From the NCBI GenBank assembly GCA_003565155.1, contig PXDB01000015.1:1-54191 (forward strand): a stretch of DNA of 54,191 bases. Direction: 5' to 3'. Origin of the DNA: Nitriliruptoraceae bacterium. GTDB taxonomy: Bacteria > Actinomycetota > Nitriliruptoria > Nitriliruptorales > Nitriliruptoraceae. The position numbers and the translations under genes are program-made. Shown here piece by piece: positions 8,646 through 17,224 of this stretch; the first letter of the stretch is position 1, and each line of letters starts with the position of its first letter. The notes below the pieces were generated by a model. The model saw nothing but the letters and a program-made list of their open reading frames with translations, was not told the DNA's origin and did not search any database.

Positions 8646-9298
8646 GCAGCCGGCGGGCGGGTGCGACGCCGGGCGGCGACGCGACACCCCGGCACGCGAC
8701 GGTCGGCCTGCTGGTCTACGACGGCTGCGACCTGCTCGACCTCGGTGGGCCGTACGAGGTCCTGCTGACCGCGGACCGGCTCCAGGCCCGTGCCGACGAC
8801 CCCCGACGCATCGAGGTGGTGACCCTGGGCTGCGGCCAGGGCCCCTACCGCGCCTACGGCGGCCTCGGGCTCGTCCCCGGCACGCCGGTCACCGACGTCG
8901 GCCGGCTCGACGCCGTGGTGGTCCCCGGCACCATCGAGGTGGCGGTGGCGCTCGCCGACGATGCGCTGGTGACCGCCGTGCGGGAGGTCGCGGCACGCGC
9001 GGCGCTGGTCACCTCGGTGTGCACGGGCAGCTTCCTGCTCGCAGCGGCGGGCCTCCTGGACGGCCACGCCGCCACCACCCACCACGAGGACCTTCCCGCC
9101 CTGGCGGCGCGTGCGGACGTCGGCCGCGCCGTGGCGGGTGCACGCGTGGTGGATGACGGCGCGGTGATCACCGCCGGCGGGTTGAGCTGTGGTCTCGATC
9201 TCGGGCTGCACCTGGTCAGGCGACTGGTCGATGACGACCTCGCCGCGGCCACGGCACGGCAGGTCGCGCACCCCTTCCCGCCGCCTGCCGACGGGTGA
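8642..9298 (+). CDS. DJ-1/PfpI (GATase1-like) family protein
   Basis: A 218-residue protein of the DJ-1/PfpI superfamily, in the branch that also forms the N-terminal half of GlxA-type AraC regulators and isonitrile hydratase. The nucleophile elbow is SVCTGSF with Cys127, followed by LLDGHAATTHHED with His147/His148. The first strand VGLLVYDGCDLLDLGGPYEV is family-typical. It lacks the C-terminal AraC DNA-binding domain, so it is probably an enzyme (isonitrile hydratase-like, deglycase or amidase) or a sensor. The GTG start overlaps the response regulator stop (GTGA). Being fourth in a transporter-kinase-regulator operon is unusual for this family. Confidence 0.82.
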   Translation: MSSRRAGATPGGDATPRHATVGLLVYDGCDLLDLGGPYEVLLTADRLQARADDPRRIEVVTLGCGQGPYRAYGGLGLVPGTPVTDVGRLDAVVVPGTIEVAVALADDALVTAVREVAARAALVTSVCTGSFLLAAAGLLDGHAATTHHEDLPALAARADVGRAVAGARVVDDGAVITAGGLSCGLDLGLHLVRRLVDDDLAAATARQVAHPFPPPADG

Positions 9299-9452
9299 GC
9301 GACGCCTGCGGGACCCCGCGCCGGTCCGTCCGACCGGGCCGGCTCCCGCGAACGGCGGGTGGACCTGGCAGTCTGGCGGGCCGGGTCGGCACCCACGGCC
9401 CCGCTACGGCACGCGCCCGGCGTGCCGCCCGCAGCCACGAGGAGCCCGAACG

Positions 9453-10781
9453 GTGAGCGACACACCCCGTGGGACCACCGTCACCGACCGCCTCTACACG
9501 CGGCTGCTGGCGGGGGATGGCGCGCAGGCACGGCGCGACCTGGACCCCGCGGTGGCGGCAGCGGTGCCGCGCAACGCCACCCGCCAGGTGACGGCCATGA
9601 CGCTGCAGAAGGCCGGCGACCTGGTCGTGGACGCCAAGACCGTCCTGAGCTGGCTGCTGGCGACGCTCGGTGCGCCGGCGAGCTTCACCGGGCTGCTGGT
9701 ACCGATCCGCGAGTCGGGATCGATGCTGCCCCAGGCGGCGCTGGCTCCCGTCGTACGGCGGATGGCGGTCCGCAAGTGGATGTGGGTCGCCGGCGCGCTG
9801 TTGCAGGCGACGGCGGTGGTGGCGCTGGCCGTGATCGCCGCGACCCTGGAGGGCGCCGCCGCCGGTGTGGCGGTGCTGGTGGCCCTGGCGCTGTTCGCCC
9901 TGGCCCGGTCGCTGTCCTCCATCGCCTCCAAGGACGTGCTCGGCCGGACCCTGCCGAAGGGGACCCGGGGCCAGATCACGGGCTACGCGACGATCGGTGC
10001 CGGCCTGGCGTCGATCACCGTCGGGCTGGGACTGCGTCTGCTCGGGGGTGAGGACGCGGAACCGGCCACCTTCGCCTGGCTGCTGGCCGGTGCCGCGCTC
10101 GCGTGGCTGCTGGCGGCCGGGGTGTTCGCCCGCGTCGAGGAGGCCCCCGGTGCGCGCGACACCGGTGATGGCGACGGGGCGGGCGCCACCGCCCGTGCCT
10201 GGGCGCTGCTCCGCGACGACGCGCCCTTCCGTCGGTTCGTGGTCGCCCGCACCCTGCTGCTGGTCTCCGCGCTGAGCCCCCCGTTCATCGTGACACTTGC
10301 GACCGAGCAGGGCGGTGCGGGACTCCAGGGGCTGGGCGGCTTCGTCATCTCCAGCGGCATCGCGGCGCTGATCGGCGGCCGTGCCTGGGGCCGACTGGCC
10401 GACCGCTCCTCCCGCCTGGTGATGATGCTCGCGGCAGGGTCCTCCTCCCTGCTGGTCCTCGCCTTCCTCGCGGCGCTGCTCATCGACGGCGCCCGCGAGG
10501 TGACCCTGCTCTACCCGGCCACCTACCTGCTGCTCGCGCTCGCCCACCACGGCTCGAGGATCGGCCGCAAGACCTACGTGGTGGACCTCGCCGAGGGCAA
10601 CAAGCGCACGGACTACGTCGCGGTGTCGAACACCGCCATCGGCATCCTGCTGCTGGTGACCGGCGGGATCACCTCGGCGCTGGCGCTGCTCGGTGCCGAG
10701 GTGGCGCTCGCCGCCCTCGCACTGCTGGGCCTGGTCGGCGTGGCGGTGAGCAGCTCCCTGCCGGAGGTCAGCGCCACCTGA
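9453..10781 (+). CDS. MFS transporter
   Basis: A 442-residue membrane protein with about twelve hydrophobic segments and two similar halves. The N-terminal ~60 residues are hydrophilic, longer than in most MFS proteins, and the first segment carries Lys-Asp-Val-Leu-Gly-type cytoplasmic loop residues (SIASKDVLGRTLPKGTRG) that replace the classic GxxxDRxGRR motif. The substrate is unknown; there are no clear drug-efflux signatures. The GTG start has a GAGGAG 8 bases upstream; upstream in-frame sequence is shadow-like. It faces the DUF456 gene convergently across a 23-base gap. Confidence 0.82.
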   Translation: MSDTPRGTTVTDRLYTRLLAGDGAQARRDLDPAVAAAVPRNATRQVTAMTLQKAGDLVVDAKTVLSWLLATLGAPASFTGLLVPIRESGSMLPQAALAPVVRRMAVRKWMWVAGALLQATAVVALAVIAATLEGAAAGVAVLVALALFALARSLSSIASKDVLGRTLPKGTRGQITGYATIGAGLASITVGLGLRLLGGEDAEPATFAWLLAGAALAWLLAAGVFARVEEAPGARDTGDGDGAGATARAWALLRDDAPFRRFVVARTLLLVSALSPPFIVTLATEQGGAGLQGLGGFVISSGIAALIGGRAWGRLADRSSRLVMMLAAGSSSLLVLAFLAALLIDGAREVTLLYPATYLLLALAHHGSRIGRKTYVVDLAEGNKRTDYVAVSNTAIGILLLVTGGITSALALLGAEVALAALALLGLVGVAVSSSLPEVSAT

Positions 10782-10804
10782 CGGTGGGCCGCCGGTCACG
10801 CCGC

Positions 10805-11296
10805 TCAGCCGAACCGCACGACCACGGCCACCAGCCAGGAGCCGACCATCACCACGCCGAGCAACAGCTCCACCGCCACCCCGACCCCGTAGGCACGGAG
10901 CACCTCGAGGGTGGAGGACCGGGCCTGCGGCCAGTCACCGAGCCGGGAGCGCTCCGCCAGCAGCAGGCCCGCCAGGGCACCGAACAGGAAGCCGAGGACC
11001 GGAAGGACGAAGAAGCCGACCACGGCGCCGAAGACCGCGGCCGCGAAGGTGCTGGAGGGCGCCCCCGCCTCCCGGCCCCGACGGGCCGGGAACCACACGG
11101 TCGCGAGCGTCCCGAGCACCAGCAGCAGGGTCAGCCAGGCGGACACCGCCCAGCCGACGCCGTCGAGGTCCTGCCACAGCAGGGTGATCACGCCCACCAG
11201 CCACACCACCGCCAGGCCGGGCAGGACGGGGATCAACACCCCCACCATGCCGACCAGCATCAGCAGGAAGGCCAGGAGCAGGATGGCGAACTCCAC
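10805..11296 (-). CDS. DUF456 membrane protein
   Basis: A 163-residue, very hydrophobic protein of the DUF456 family. It shows the family's start (a hydrophobic helix followed by VGVLIPVLPGLAVVWL), a second Gly-rich region (AAVFGAVVGFFVLPVLGFLFGALAG) and a terminal hydrophobic helix. Function is unknown across the family. The start is GTG at 11294-11296, with GAGG upstream. The adjacent tRNA-Met lies 39 bases upstream on the same strand but as a separate unit. Confidence 0.85.
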   Translation of the reverse strand: MEFAILLLAFLLMLVGMVGVLIPVLPGLAVVWLVGVITLLWQDLDGVGWAVSAWLTLLLVLGTLATVWFPARRGREAGAPSSTFAAAVFGAVVGFFVLPVLGFLFGALAGLLLAERSRLGDWPQARSSTLEVLRAYGVGVAVELLLGVVMVGSWLVAVVVRFG

Positions 11297-11335
11297 GGTC
11301 TGCCTCGCTGCGGTGGCCGCTGATGGGATCGACGG

Positions 11336-11409
11336 TGGGCCGGGCGGGGCTCGAACCCGCGCCTGACGGATTATGAGTCCGCTGCTCTGACCAGCTGAGC
11401 TACCGGCCC
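11336..11409 (-). tRNA. tRNA-Met (anticodon CAT), elongator type
   Basis: Read on the minus strand, the 7-bp acceptor GGGCCGG pairs with CCGGCCC, discriminator A. The D-arm holds AGCTCAGCTGG, the anticodon loop is CTCATAA (CAT) and the T-arm holds GGTTCGAGCCC. Length is 74 bases and CCA is not encoded. The GGACTCATAATCC anticodon arm favours elongator Met over the lysidine-modified Ile(CAT). It lacks the three G-C pairs of an initiator tRNA. Confidence 0.93.
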
Positions 11410-11479
11410 CGGTGCCGAGAGCCTACTGGCAGCCTACTGTCACCCCCGCGCCGCACCGCCCCCACCGCTCGGAGCCCCG

Positions 11480-12106
11480 ATGCGCATCACGAAGTTCCCG
11501 CAGTCCTGCCTGGTCGTGGCCACCGACGCCGCCCGCATCGCCATCGACCCGGGGACCTTCGTCACCGCCCGGCACGACCTCGACGAGCTCGGACGGCTCG
11601 ACGCCGTGCTCTACACCCACCGGCACGCCGACCACCTCGACGTCGAGGTGGTGGACGAACTCACGCAGCGGGGTGCCCGGTTGTTCGGCAACGCCGACGT
11701 GGTCTCCCTGCTCGGCGCCGACCGGTGCACCGAGGTGGAGGCCGGCACCCCCTTCACCGCGGCCGGTGTCGAGGTTGCCCCCCACGACCTGCCGCACGTG
11801 GTCATGGTGGACGGCTCCCCCGGACCACCCAACACCGGCTTCCTGGTGGACGGCACGCTGTTCCACCCCGGCGACGGCATCGAGCTAACCGGGCTCCGCG
11901 CGCCGGTGGCGGCCATCCCGATCGTGGGGCCGTCGATCAGCTTCCACGACGCCTACCGCTTCGTCCGCCAACTCGGGGCGGAGCGGATCGTGCCGGTGCA
12001 CTACGACGCCTTCGTGGCGGACCCGGAGCACTTCGCGCGGGTGTGCGACCTCGCCGAGGTGCACGTGCTGTCCGACGCCGAGTCCCTGGACCTGTCCACC
12101 ATCTGA
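11480..12106 (+). CDS. Metallo-beta-lactamase-fold hydrolase
   Basis: A 208-residue MBL-fold protein similar to the UlaG/UPF0173 branch. Metal ligands appear as HRHADH (His47, His49, Asp51, His52), a later HPGD (in LFHPGDG) and a C-terminal HYDAF. It is on the short side for the superfamily and has no extra domain. Start ATG at 11480; the leader contains two TACT-like hexamers (TACTGG, TACTGT at 11424-11440) about 40 bases upstream, candidates for the -10. It is the first of two same-strand genes, 48 bases ahead of the EamA transporter. The substrate is not predictable. Confidence 0.85.
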   Translation: MRITKFPQSCLVVATDAARIAIDPGTFVTARHDLDELGRLDAVLYTHRHADHLDVEVVDELTQRGARLFGNADVVSLLGADRCTEVEAGTPFTAAGVEVAPHDLPHVVMVDGSPGPPNTGFLVDGTLFHPGDGIELTGLRAPVAAIPIVGPSISFHDAYRFVRQLGAERIVPVHYDAFVADPEHFARVCDLAEVHVLSDAESLDLSTI

Positions 12107-12154
12107 GCGGTCGCACCGCTCGCCGGGCGGGGCCTTCGAGGGGAGCTGAACCGC

Positions 12155-12994
12155 GTGGGTGTCCTGCTCGCCCTGCTCGCTGCGGCCAGCTTCGGGGCCT
12201 CCGATGTCACCGGTGCCGTGGCGGCACGCCGGGTATCCGCGCTCACCGTCACCCTCGCGATCCAGGTGGTGGGCCTCGTGGCGCTGCTGCCGGTGCTGTT
12301 GGTGGTGGGCGGCGCTCCCAGTACCGGCGCGTGGCTGTACGGCGGCCTGGCCGGTGCAGCCGGCACCACCGGTCTGGTGATCTACCTCCGGGCCATGGCC
12401 GCGGGGCCCATCGGCGTGGTGTCGCCGGTCGCCGCACTGGTCGGCGCCGCCGTGCCCGTCGGCTGGGGCGTGCTGCTCGCCGGTGACCAGGTCGGCCTGC
12501 AGGGCGGCCTCGGCATCCTGCTCGGTCTGGTCGCGGTCGGCGCGGTCGCCTACGTCCCGGGGGGATCCACCGATGGGGCCGGCACCGCCACCCTGCTGGG
12601 AGCGCTGGTGTCCGGGGCCGCCTTCGGGCTGTTCTTCGTCGCGCTGGACGCCACGCCGCCGGGATCGGGCCTGTGGCCGCTGCTCGGCGCGCGGATCGTC
12701 GCGGTGGCGATCATGCTGGGTGCGGTCGTGGCCCGACGGCGCGCGCTGCTGCCCCACGGGGCCGGCGGACTGATCGTCATCAGCGGCGTGGCCGACGTGG
12801 CGGGCAACGCCCTGTTCCTGCTCGCGACCCGCGTCGGGCTGCTCAGCCTGGTAGGGCTGCTCGCCTCGCTCTACCCCGTGGTGGCCCTGCTGGTCGCCCG
12901 CTGGTGGCTCCAGGAACGGCTGACCGGGCTGCAGGCGGCAGGGGTCGGCGCCGCGCTGGCCGCCACGGGACTCCTGGCCGCCGTGGGCGCCTGA
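12155..12994 (+). CDS. EamA/DMT superfamily transporter
   Basis: This 279-residue protein has about ten hydrophobic segments arranged as two EamA repeats (roughly 1-135 and 145-279). The second repeat ends with the familiar LYPVVALLVARWWLQERLTGLQAAG, corresponding to the conserved sequence around the last helices of drug/metabolite transporters. The GTG start has GAGGGGAG about 10 bases before it. The substrate is unknown; family members move metabolites such as amino acids, nucleosides or riboflavin. Probably co-transcribed with the upstream MBL gene. Confidence 0.85.
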   Translation: MGVLLALLAAASFGASDVTGAVAARRVSALTVTLAIQVVGLVALLPVLLVVGGAPSTGAWLYGGLAGAAGTTGLVIYLRAMAAGPIGVVSPVAALVGAAVPVGWGVLLAGDQVGLQGGLGILLGLVAVGAVAYVPGGSTDGAGTATLLGALVSGAAFGLFFVALDATPPGSGLWPLLGARIVAVAIMLGAVVARRRALLPHGAGGLIVISGVADVAGNALFLLATRVGLLSLVGLLASLYPVVALLVARWWLQERLTGLQAAGVGAALAATGLLAAVGA

Positions 12995-13147
12995 GCGCCA
13001 GCAGCGACTCCCGTCAGCCGGATCGCACCGGGCAGGACCGTTCGTCGGCGGTCGCGAGCGCCGACAGCACTAGCCTCGAGTCAGCAGCGGTCGACCTCCA
13101 GGAGGCCGCGGCACCCGCACCAGCCCCACCGAAGCCGAGGGAGCACC

Positions 13148-13564
13148 GTGTCCGAGCAGTTCCTGCCCTCACCCACCAACCACATCACCGCCATCGCCGC
13201 CGACGCCTCGGTCGCCACCGCCGCGCGGAGCACGGTGGACGCGGCTGCGGAGCCGGGGGTGTCGGTGACCCTGATCGGCCCCGAGCACCGCGACGAGCTG
13301 ACGACCGACCCGTCCGACGAGAGCCTGCTCACCCGGGTCCGCAAGGTCCTCGGGGACGAGACCCCGCACCTCGAGCATCTCGCGCGCACCCTCAAGGCCG
13401 GCGGCACGGTGGTGTGCGTCCACCTCCCGGATCGCAACGCGGTCGGTGACGAGCACCACGACGCGCTCAAGCAGCGCATCGCTGACCTGCTGCGCGGCGC
13501 AGACGCGACCGACCCGACCTACCACGGCCGCTGGGCGATCGAGGAGCTGACCACCGACCGGTGA
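13148..13564 (+). CDS. Hypothetical protein (138 aa)
   Basis: I do not recognise the family. The protein appears soluble and alpha/beta: an early helix rich in Ala, a strand GVSVTLIG, a long helix with basic residues (LLTRVRKVLG) and a strand GGTVVCVHLP followed by an amphipathic helix. The layout resembles small stress-type alpha/beta proteins, but no diagnostic motif is visible. The start codon is GTG with GAGGGAGCACC upstream; a TAGCCT hexamer at 13071-13076 may be its -10, leaving a ~65-base leader. It converges on the LLM oxidoreductase gene. Confidence 0.65.
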   Translation: MSEQFLPSPTNHITAIAADASVATAARSTVDAAAEPGVSVTLIGPEHRDELTTDPSDESLLTRVRKVLGDETPHLEHLARTLKAGGTVVCVHLPDRNAVGDEHHDALKQRIADLLRGADATDPTYHGRWAIEELTTDR

Positions 13565-13597
13565 CAGCGACGGCCACCCGCGACGTCGCCGCGGTGC

Positions 13598-14533
13598 TCA
13601 GCGCGCAACCAGCTCGCCCATCAGGGCCACCATGTCGAGATCATCGTGCAGCTGGTGCTGCAGCATCACCCGCGACACGCCGGCGTCGCCGAGGGCGTCC
13701 AGCCGCGCCGCCGCCTGCTCGACGGTGCCGATCACCCAGGACGGCCGGAGTCCGTCCAGCCAGCTCCCGAGGTCTCCCTCGGCACCGGAGCGTTCCTTCA
13801 GCAGTCGTGCGCGATCGGCGACCTCGGCTGCGTCACGCCCCAGCAGGCAGCCCGTCATGACGGACAGCGGCAACGTGGCCCGGCCGACGGCCTCGCACGC
13901 CGCAGCCAGGTTCCGCCGCCGTGCAGCGACCGCATCCAGGGTGGGGAACACGGTGTTGTACTCGTCAGCGAAGCGGGCCGCGAGCCGGGACGAGCGCGGC
14001 CCGGCGACCCCACCGAGGATCACGGGCACGCTCGGGGACTGCACCGGTTTGGGGTTCGCCTCGCAGGCCTGCAACCGGTAGTGCGTGCCGTGATGGTCGA
14101 ACCGCTCCTCGCGGAACTGGCGGGTGACGATCTCCACCTGCTCCTCGAACACCTCGTAGCGGGTCCCGAGGTCGTGGAAGTCGAAGCCGTAGGTGCGGTG
14201 CTCCAGCTCGTGCCAGCCGGCACCCATGCCCAGCTCGATGCGGCCACCGGACACGTGGTCGGCGGTGACCACGCTCTTGGCCAGCACCGAGGGGTGGCGG
14301 AAGGACGCCGGGGATACCATCGTGCCGAGCCGGATCCGTTCGGTGATCGCGCCGAGGGCGCCCAGGGTCACCCAGGCGTCGAGGGCGCTGCGCTCCGTGC
14401 GCGAGGCCACCGACTGGTAGTGGTCGGAGCGGAACAGCCCCTCGAGGCCGGCCTGCTCCGCCGCGCGGGCGAGCGCGACCCACTCCGCCCAGGTCACCGA
14501 CTCCTGGCCCTCGATCATCAGGTTGATGCGCAC
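13598..14533 (-). CDS. LLM-class (F420-dependent type) oxidoreductase
   Basis: A 311-residue TIM-barrel protein of the luciferase-like monooxygenase class. Features include the N-terminal strand RINLMIEG, the substrate-side GLFRSDHY, the RIRLGTMV strand, HPSVLAKSVVTADHVSGGRIELGMGAGW and VPVILGG. Length and the HVSGGR(I/V) motif fit F420-dependent LLM enzymes, which actinobacteria hold in large numbers; flavin use cannot be excluded. The GTG start (14533) has GGAGG 9 bases upstream. Open frame upstream overlaps the dehydrogenase gene and looks non-coding. The 40-base gap to that gene suggests co-transcription. Confidence 0.88.
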   Translation of the reverse strand: MRINLMIEGQESVTWAEWVALARAAEQAGLEGLFRSDHYQSVASRTERSALDAWVTLGALGAITERIRLGTMVSPASFRHPSVLAKSVVTADHVSGGRIELGMGAGWHELEHRTYGFDFHDLGTRYEVFEEQVEIVTRQFREERFDHHGTHYRLQACEANPKPVQSPSVPVILGGVAGPRSSRLAARFADEYNTVFPTLDAVAARRRNLAAACEAVGRATLPLSVMTGCLLGRDAAEVADRARLLKERSGAEGDLGSWLDGLRPSWVIGTVEQAAARLDALGDAGVSRVMLQHQLHDDLDMVALMGELVAR

Positions 14534-14573
14534 GATGCCCCACCTCCACGCCGTCTGCCGACACGCGACGGGA

Positions 14574-15875
14574 TCAGGCCGGCTCGATGCGGGTGACCGC
14601 CCCCTCGAGGTCCAGCACGTACACCTCACCGTCAGCATCGGTCGCGAAGCTGACCACCGCCCCGCCGTCGATGCCGAGCTCCGCCTGGTCGACCACCTCG
14701 CCAGCCTCATCGACCAGCAGCCCGCGCACCGTACCGTTGCAGTAGTCGGCGTAGAGGTAGACACCGGTCAGCTCCGGGATCGCGCTGCCCCGGTAGACCA
14801 CCCCACCGGTGATCGCGCAGCCCTCGGGGCCGCGGGTGTCGTACTCGTAGACGGGCGGGACGTGGTCGTCGGGTTCCGCGCCGGCGAACTCGCGCGTGCC
14901 CTCCATCAGGTTCCACCCGAAGTTGGCGCCGGGGAGGTCGTCCAGGGCGACGCGGTTGACCTCCTCGCGCTCGTCCTGGCCGACGTCGGCGATCCACACC
15001 CCGTCGGTCGCGGGGTCGAAGGAGAACCGCCAGGGGTTGCGCAGGCCGTAGGCGACGATCTCCGGCGCGGCGCCCTCGGTGTCGAGGAAGGGGTTGGTAC
15101 TGGGCACCGCGTAGGGGTCTCCTCCTGCGGGGTCGATGCGCAGGAGCGCACCCAGCGGGGTGGTCAGGTCCTGCCCGGCCTCCACGGGGTCGCCGGCACC
15201 GCCGCCGTCACCGAGGGCCAGGTAGACGAAGCCGTCGGGGCCCACATGGACGTCACCGCCGTTGTGGTTGGCGAAGGGCTGGTCGAGGGTGAACACGGTC
15301 CGGCGCTGCTCGCCCCGGATCTCGCCACCCTCGACGGCCACCTCGGTCAGCACGGTGGCGCCGTCGTCGTCGGTGGACGACAGGTACAGCGCGTCACCGT
15401 CGGCGGCGAAGGCCAGGCCGAGGAGTCCCCGTTCGCTGTCGGTGGTGGTCTCCGCCGAGATGTCCACCACCGGGTCGCCGAGCCCGTCGTCGGTGAGCGG
15501 GTGGACGGTGCCGGCGCGTTCGGCGAGGTAGAAGGTCCCGTCGGGGCCGACGGCACCCGCGATCGGCGAGTCCATGACCGCGACCTCGGCCAACCCGAGG
15601 GCGACCGAGAGGTCCGGCTCCGGGTCGGGTTCCTCCACAGCTGCCTCGTCGTCGGCCGGGGGGTCCGGCTCGGCGTCGTCCTGGGTCGCCTCGGCGTCGT
15701 CCTCCGGCACAGGATCGGGATCGACGTCGGTGACCGGTGGTGGGTCGCCGGGCTCCTCCTCGTCGGTACCGCAGGCAGCCAGCAGGAGCGCGACGACGAG
15801 CAGGGCGGTGGGTGCGGAACGGGGGCGCCAGCGGCGCGCTCGCCGGTCCGCCGCAGGGCGGTGCAGGGAACGCAT
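14574..15875 (-). CDS. Lipoprotein PQQ-dependent sugar dehydrogenase (GSDH family)
   Basis: A 433-residue secreted lipoprotein: an Arg-rich N-region, hydrophobic core and lipobox LLAAC with Cys35, then a ~45-residue Asp/Glu/Pro-rich linker, then a six-bladed glucose/sorbosone dehydrogenase propeller. Diagnostic strings are NHNGGDVHVGPDGFVYLALGDGG, GLRNPWRFSFDP, VWIADVGQ, NFGWN and GGVVYRG. Relatives (YliI/Asd) oxidise aldoses with PQQ, so the enzyme would work outside the membrane; no PQQ biosynthesis genes are visible here. The ATG start lies 6 bases after a TAGCCT hexamer, suggesting a leaderless mRNA. Confidence 0.9.
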   Translation of the reverse strand: MRSLHRPAADRRARRWRPRSAPTALLVVALLLAACGTDEEEPGDPPPVTDVDPDPVPEDDAEATQDDAEPDPPADDEAAVEEPDPEPDLSVALGLAEVAVMDSPIAGAVGPDGTFYLAERAGTVHPLTDDGLGDPVVDISAETTTDSERGLLGLAFAADGDALYLSSTDDDGATVLTEVAVEGGEIRGEQRRTVFTLDQPFANHNGGDVHVGPDGFVYLALGDGGGAGDPVEAGQDLTTPLGALLRIDPAGGDPYAVPSTNPFLDTEGAAPEIVAYGLRNPWRFSFDPATDGVWIADVGQDEREEVNRVALDDLPGANFGWNLMEGTREFAGAEPDDHVPPVYEYDTRGPEGCAITGGVVYRGSAIPELTGVYLYADYCNGTVRGLLVDEAGEVVDQAELGIDGGAVVSFATDADGEVYVLDLEGAVTRIEPA

Positions 15876-15881
15876 ACACCC

Positions 15882-15887
15882 AGGCTA
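15882..15887 (-). promoter_or_regulatory. Predicted -10 (TAGCCT) of a leaderless promoter for the sugar dehydrogenase gene
   Basis: Minus-strand TAGCCT, 6 bases (GGGTGT), then the ATG start. There is no Shine-Dalgarno in the gap, so translation from a leaderless transcript is predicted. On the opposite strand TACCCT at 15941-15946 is a candidate -10 for the divergent lipase-like gene. Confidence 0.45.
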
Positions 15888-15996
15888 CCGAGGGTTCCAG
15901 CGACCACGAACGGCCACGGCCGCACCTGCGACCAGGGTCGTACCCTCGCCCCCGCAGATGGTCGGCCAGCCGGCCACGACCGCAGCGAGGAGCGAG

Positions 15997-17190
15997 GTGG
16001 CGGGATCACGCGCTGACCAGCCACGCCCGATGCGGGTCGGCGTGGTGGTGACCACGCTGCTCCTGGTCGCCGGGGCGGCCACCGTCGCGTGGCTCCAGCC
16101 GGCCGCGCCCGATGACTTCTACACCGCCCCCGACGGGTACGAGGATCGGGAACCCGGCGCGTTGCTGCGCAGCGAACGGCTCACCGACGGCCTCCCCGAC
16201 GGGGTCCACGGCTGGCGCGTGCTGTTCCGCTCCACCGACGGTGACGACGGACCGAACGCGGTGAGCGGGATGGTGCTGGTTCCCAACGAGCGGCCGGAGA
16301 TCCCCCGCCCGCTGGTGTCGGTCGTCCACGGCACCACCGGGTTCGCCGAGCAGTGCGCCCCGTCGCTGTCACCGCGGCCGCTGGCACGTCTGCCAGGGGC
16401 CCAGCAGGCGCTGGACGCGGGCTACGCCGTCGCGGCCACCGACCTGCCCGGGCTGGGCACGTCCGGGCCCCACCCCTACCTGATCGGGGACGTGGCCGCG
16501 CACGCGGTACTGGACGGCGCACGGGCAGCGGTGGCGCTGGCCGCCGTCGACACCGAGCGGCACGCGATCTGGGGCTTCTCCCAAGGGGGACACGCGGCGT
16601 TGTTCGCGGGCGCGACCGCGTCGGTGTACGCACCCGAGCTCGCGCTCGATGGCGTGGTCGCTTTCGCCCCGCCCACCGACCTGTCCGCGCTCATCGACGA
16701 CACCCAGGGCACGCTGGTCGGCACCCTGCTGCTGGTCAACGCCGCGGTGGCCTGGTCCGCGCTGTTCGATGACCTCCGACTCGAGGACGTGGTCGCCGAT
16801 GCGTCCCTCGAGGAGGCTGAGGACCTCGGTCGGCGCTGCTTCGACGGCCCCTCGCTGCCCGAGGCGGCGCTGGGCTCGATCCAGCTCCGGGGCGATGTCG
16901 GGCCGCTCGACCCCGGGCGGGCCGCGGCGTGGGTCCGGCTGCTGGAGGAGAACTCCCCTGATGAGCCCCTCGACGCGCCCCTGCTGGTCTTCCAGGGTGG
17001 TGGCGACTTCATCGTCAGCCCCGAGGTGACCGAGGCCCACGTCGCCCGCCGCTGCGCGCGCGGCGAGCAGGTGCAGTTCGAACTGGTGCCTGCCGCGGAA
17101 CACTTCACCCTGGTGTGGCGCACCGCGGATGACGCCCTCGCGTGGACGCAGGAGCGTTTCGACGGACGTGCCCCGGCCAGCAGCTGCTGA
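15997..17190 (+). CDS. Secretory lipase-like alpha/beta hydrolase
   Basis: A 397-residue alpha/beta hydrolase with an N-terminal signal anchor (hydrophobic residues about 13-32). The catalytic triad is readable: nucleophile Ser195 in WGFSQGG, Asp337 in VFQGGGDFIVSP and His369 in AAEHF. The oxyanion-side SVVHGTTGFAEQCAPS is typical of the secretory lipase (LIP) family found in fungi and actinobacteria. The start is uncertain: GTG at 15997 has GAGGAG 4-6 bases upstream, while ATG at 16030 has none. Substrate (lipids, esters, steryl esters) cannot be assigned. It is divergent from the sugar dehydrogenase gene. Confidence 0.82.
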   Translation: MAGSRADQPRPMRVGVVVTTLLLVAGAATVAWLQPAAPDDFYTAPDGYEDREPGALLRSERLTDGLPDGVHGWRVLFRSTDGDDGPNAVSGMVLVPNERPEIPRPLVSVVHGTTGFAEQCAPSLSPRPLARLPGAQQALDAGYAVAATDLPGLGTSGPHPYLIGDVAAHAVLDGARAAVALAAVDTERHAIWGFSQGGHAALFAGATASVYAPELALDGVVAFAPPTDLSALIDDTQGTLVGTLLLVNAAVAWSALFDDLRLEDVVADASLEEAEDLGRRCFDGPSLPEAALGSIQLRGDVGPLDPGRAAAWVRLLEENSPDEPLDAPLLVFQGGGDFIVSPEVTEAHVARRCARGEQVQFELVPAAEHFTLVWRTADDALAWTQERFDGRAPASSC

Positions 17191-17211
17191 GCGCCCACAT
17201 CGCCGGTCTCC

Positions 17212-17217
17212 TACCGT
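17212..17217 (+). promoter_or_regulatory. Predicted -10 (TACCGT) of a leaderless promoter for the zinc-ribbon/propeller gene
   Basis: TACCGT is followed by 7 bases (GCCGGCG) and the ATG at 17225. It sits in the 34-base gap after the lipase-like gene, so the downstream gene can be transcribed on its own despite being on the same strand. No Shine-Dalgarno is present. Confidence 0.45.
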
Positions 17218-17224
17218 GCCGGCG

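Noticed and set aside
5820..8687. 955-residue minus-strand open frame opposite the kinase and regulator genes
   Set aside because: A typical shadow in very GC-rich DNA, Gln/Arg/Val/Leu-rich, with no family features; the plus strand carries clear kinase and receiver motifs.
14523..16016. 497-residue plus-strand open frame opposite the sugar dehydrogenase
   Set aside because: It mirrors the acidic linker and propeller on the other strand and has no recognisable fold.
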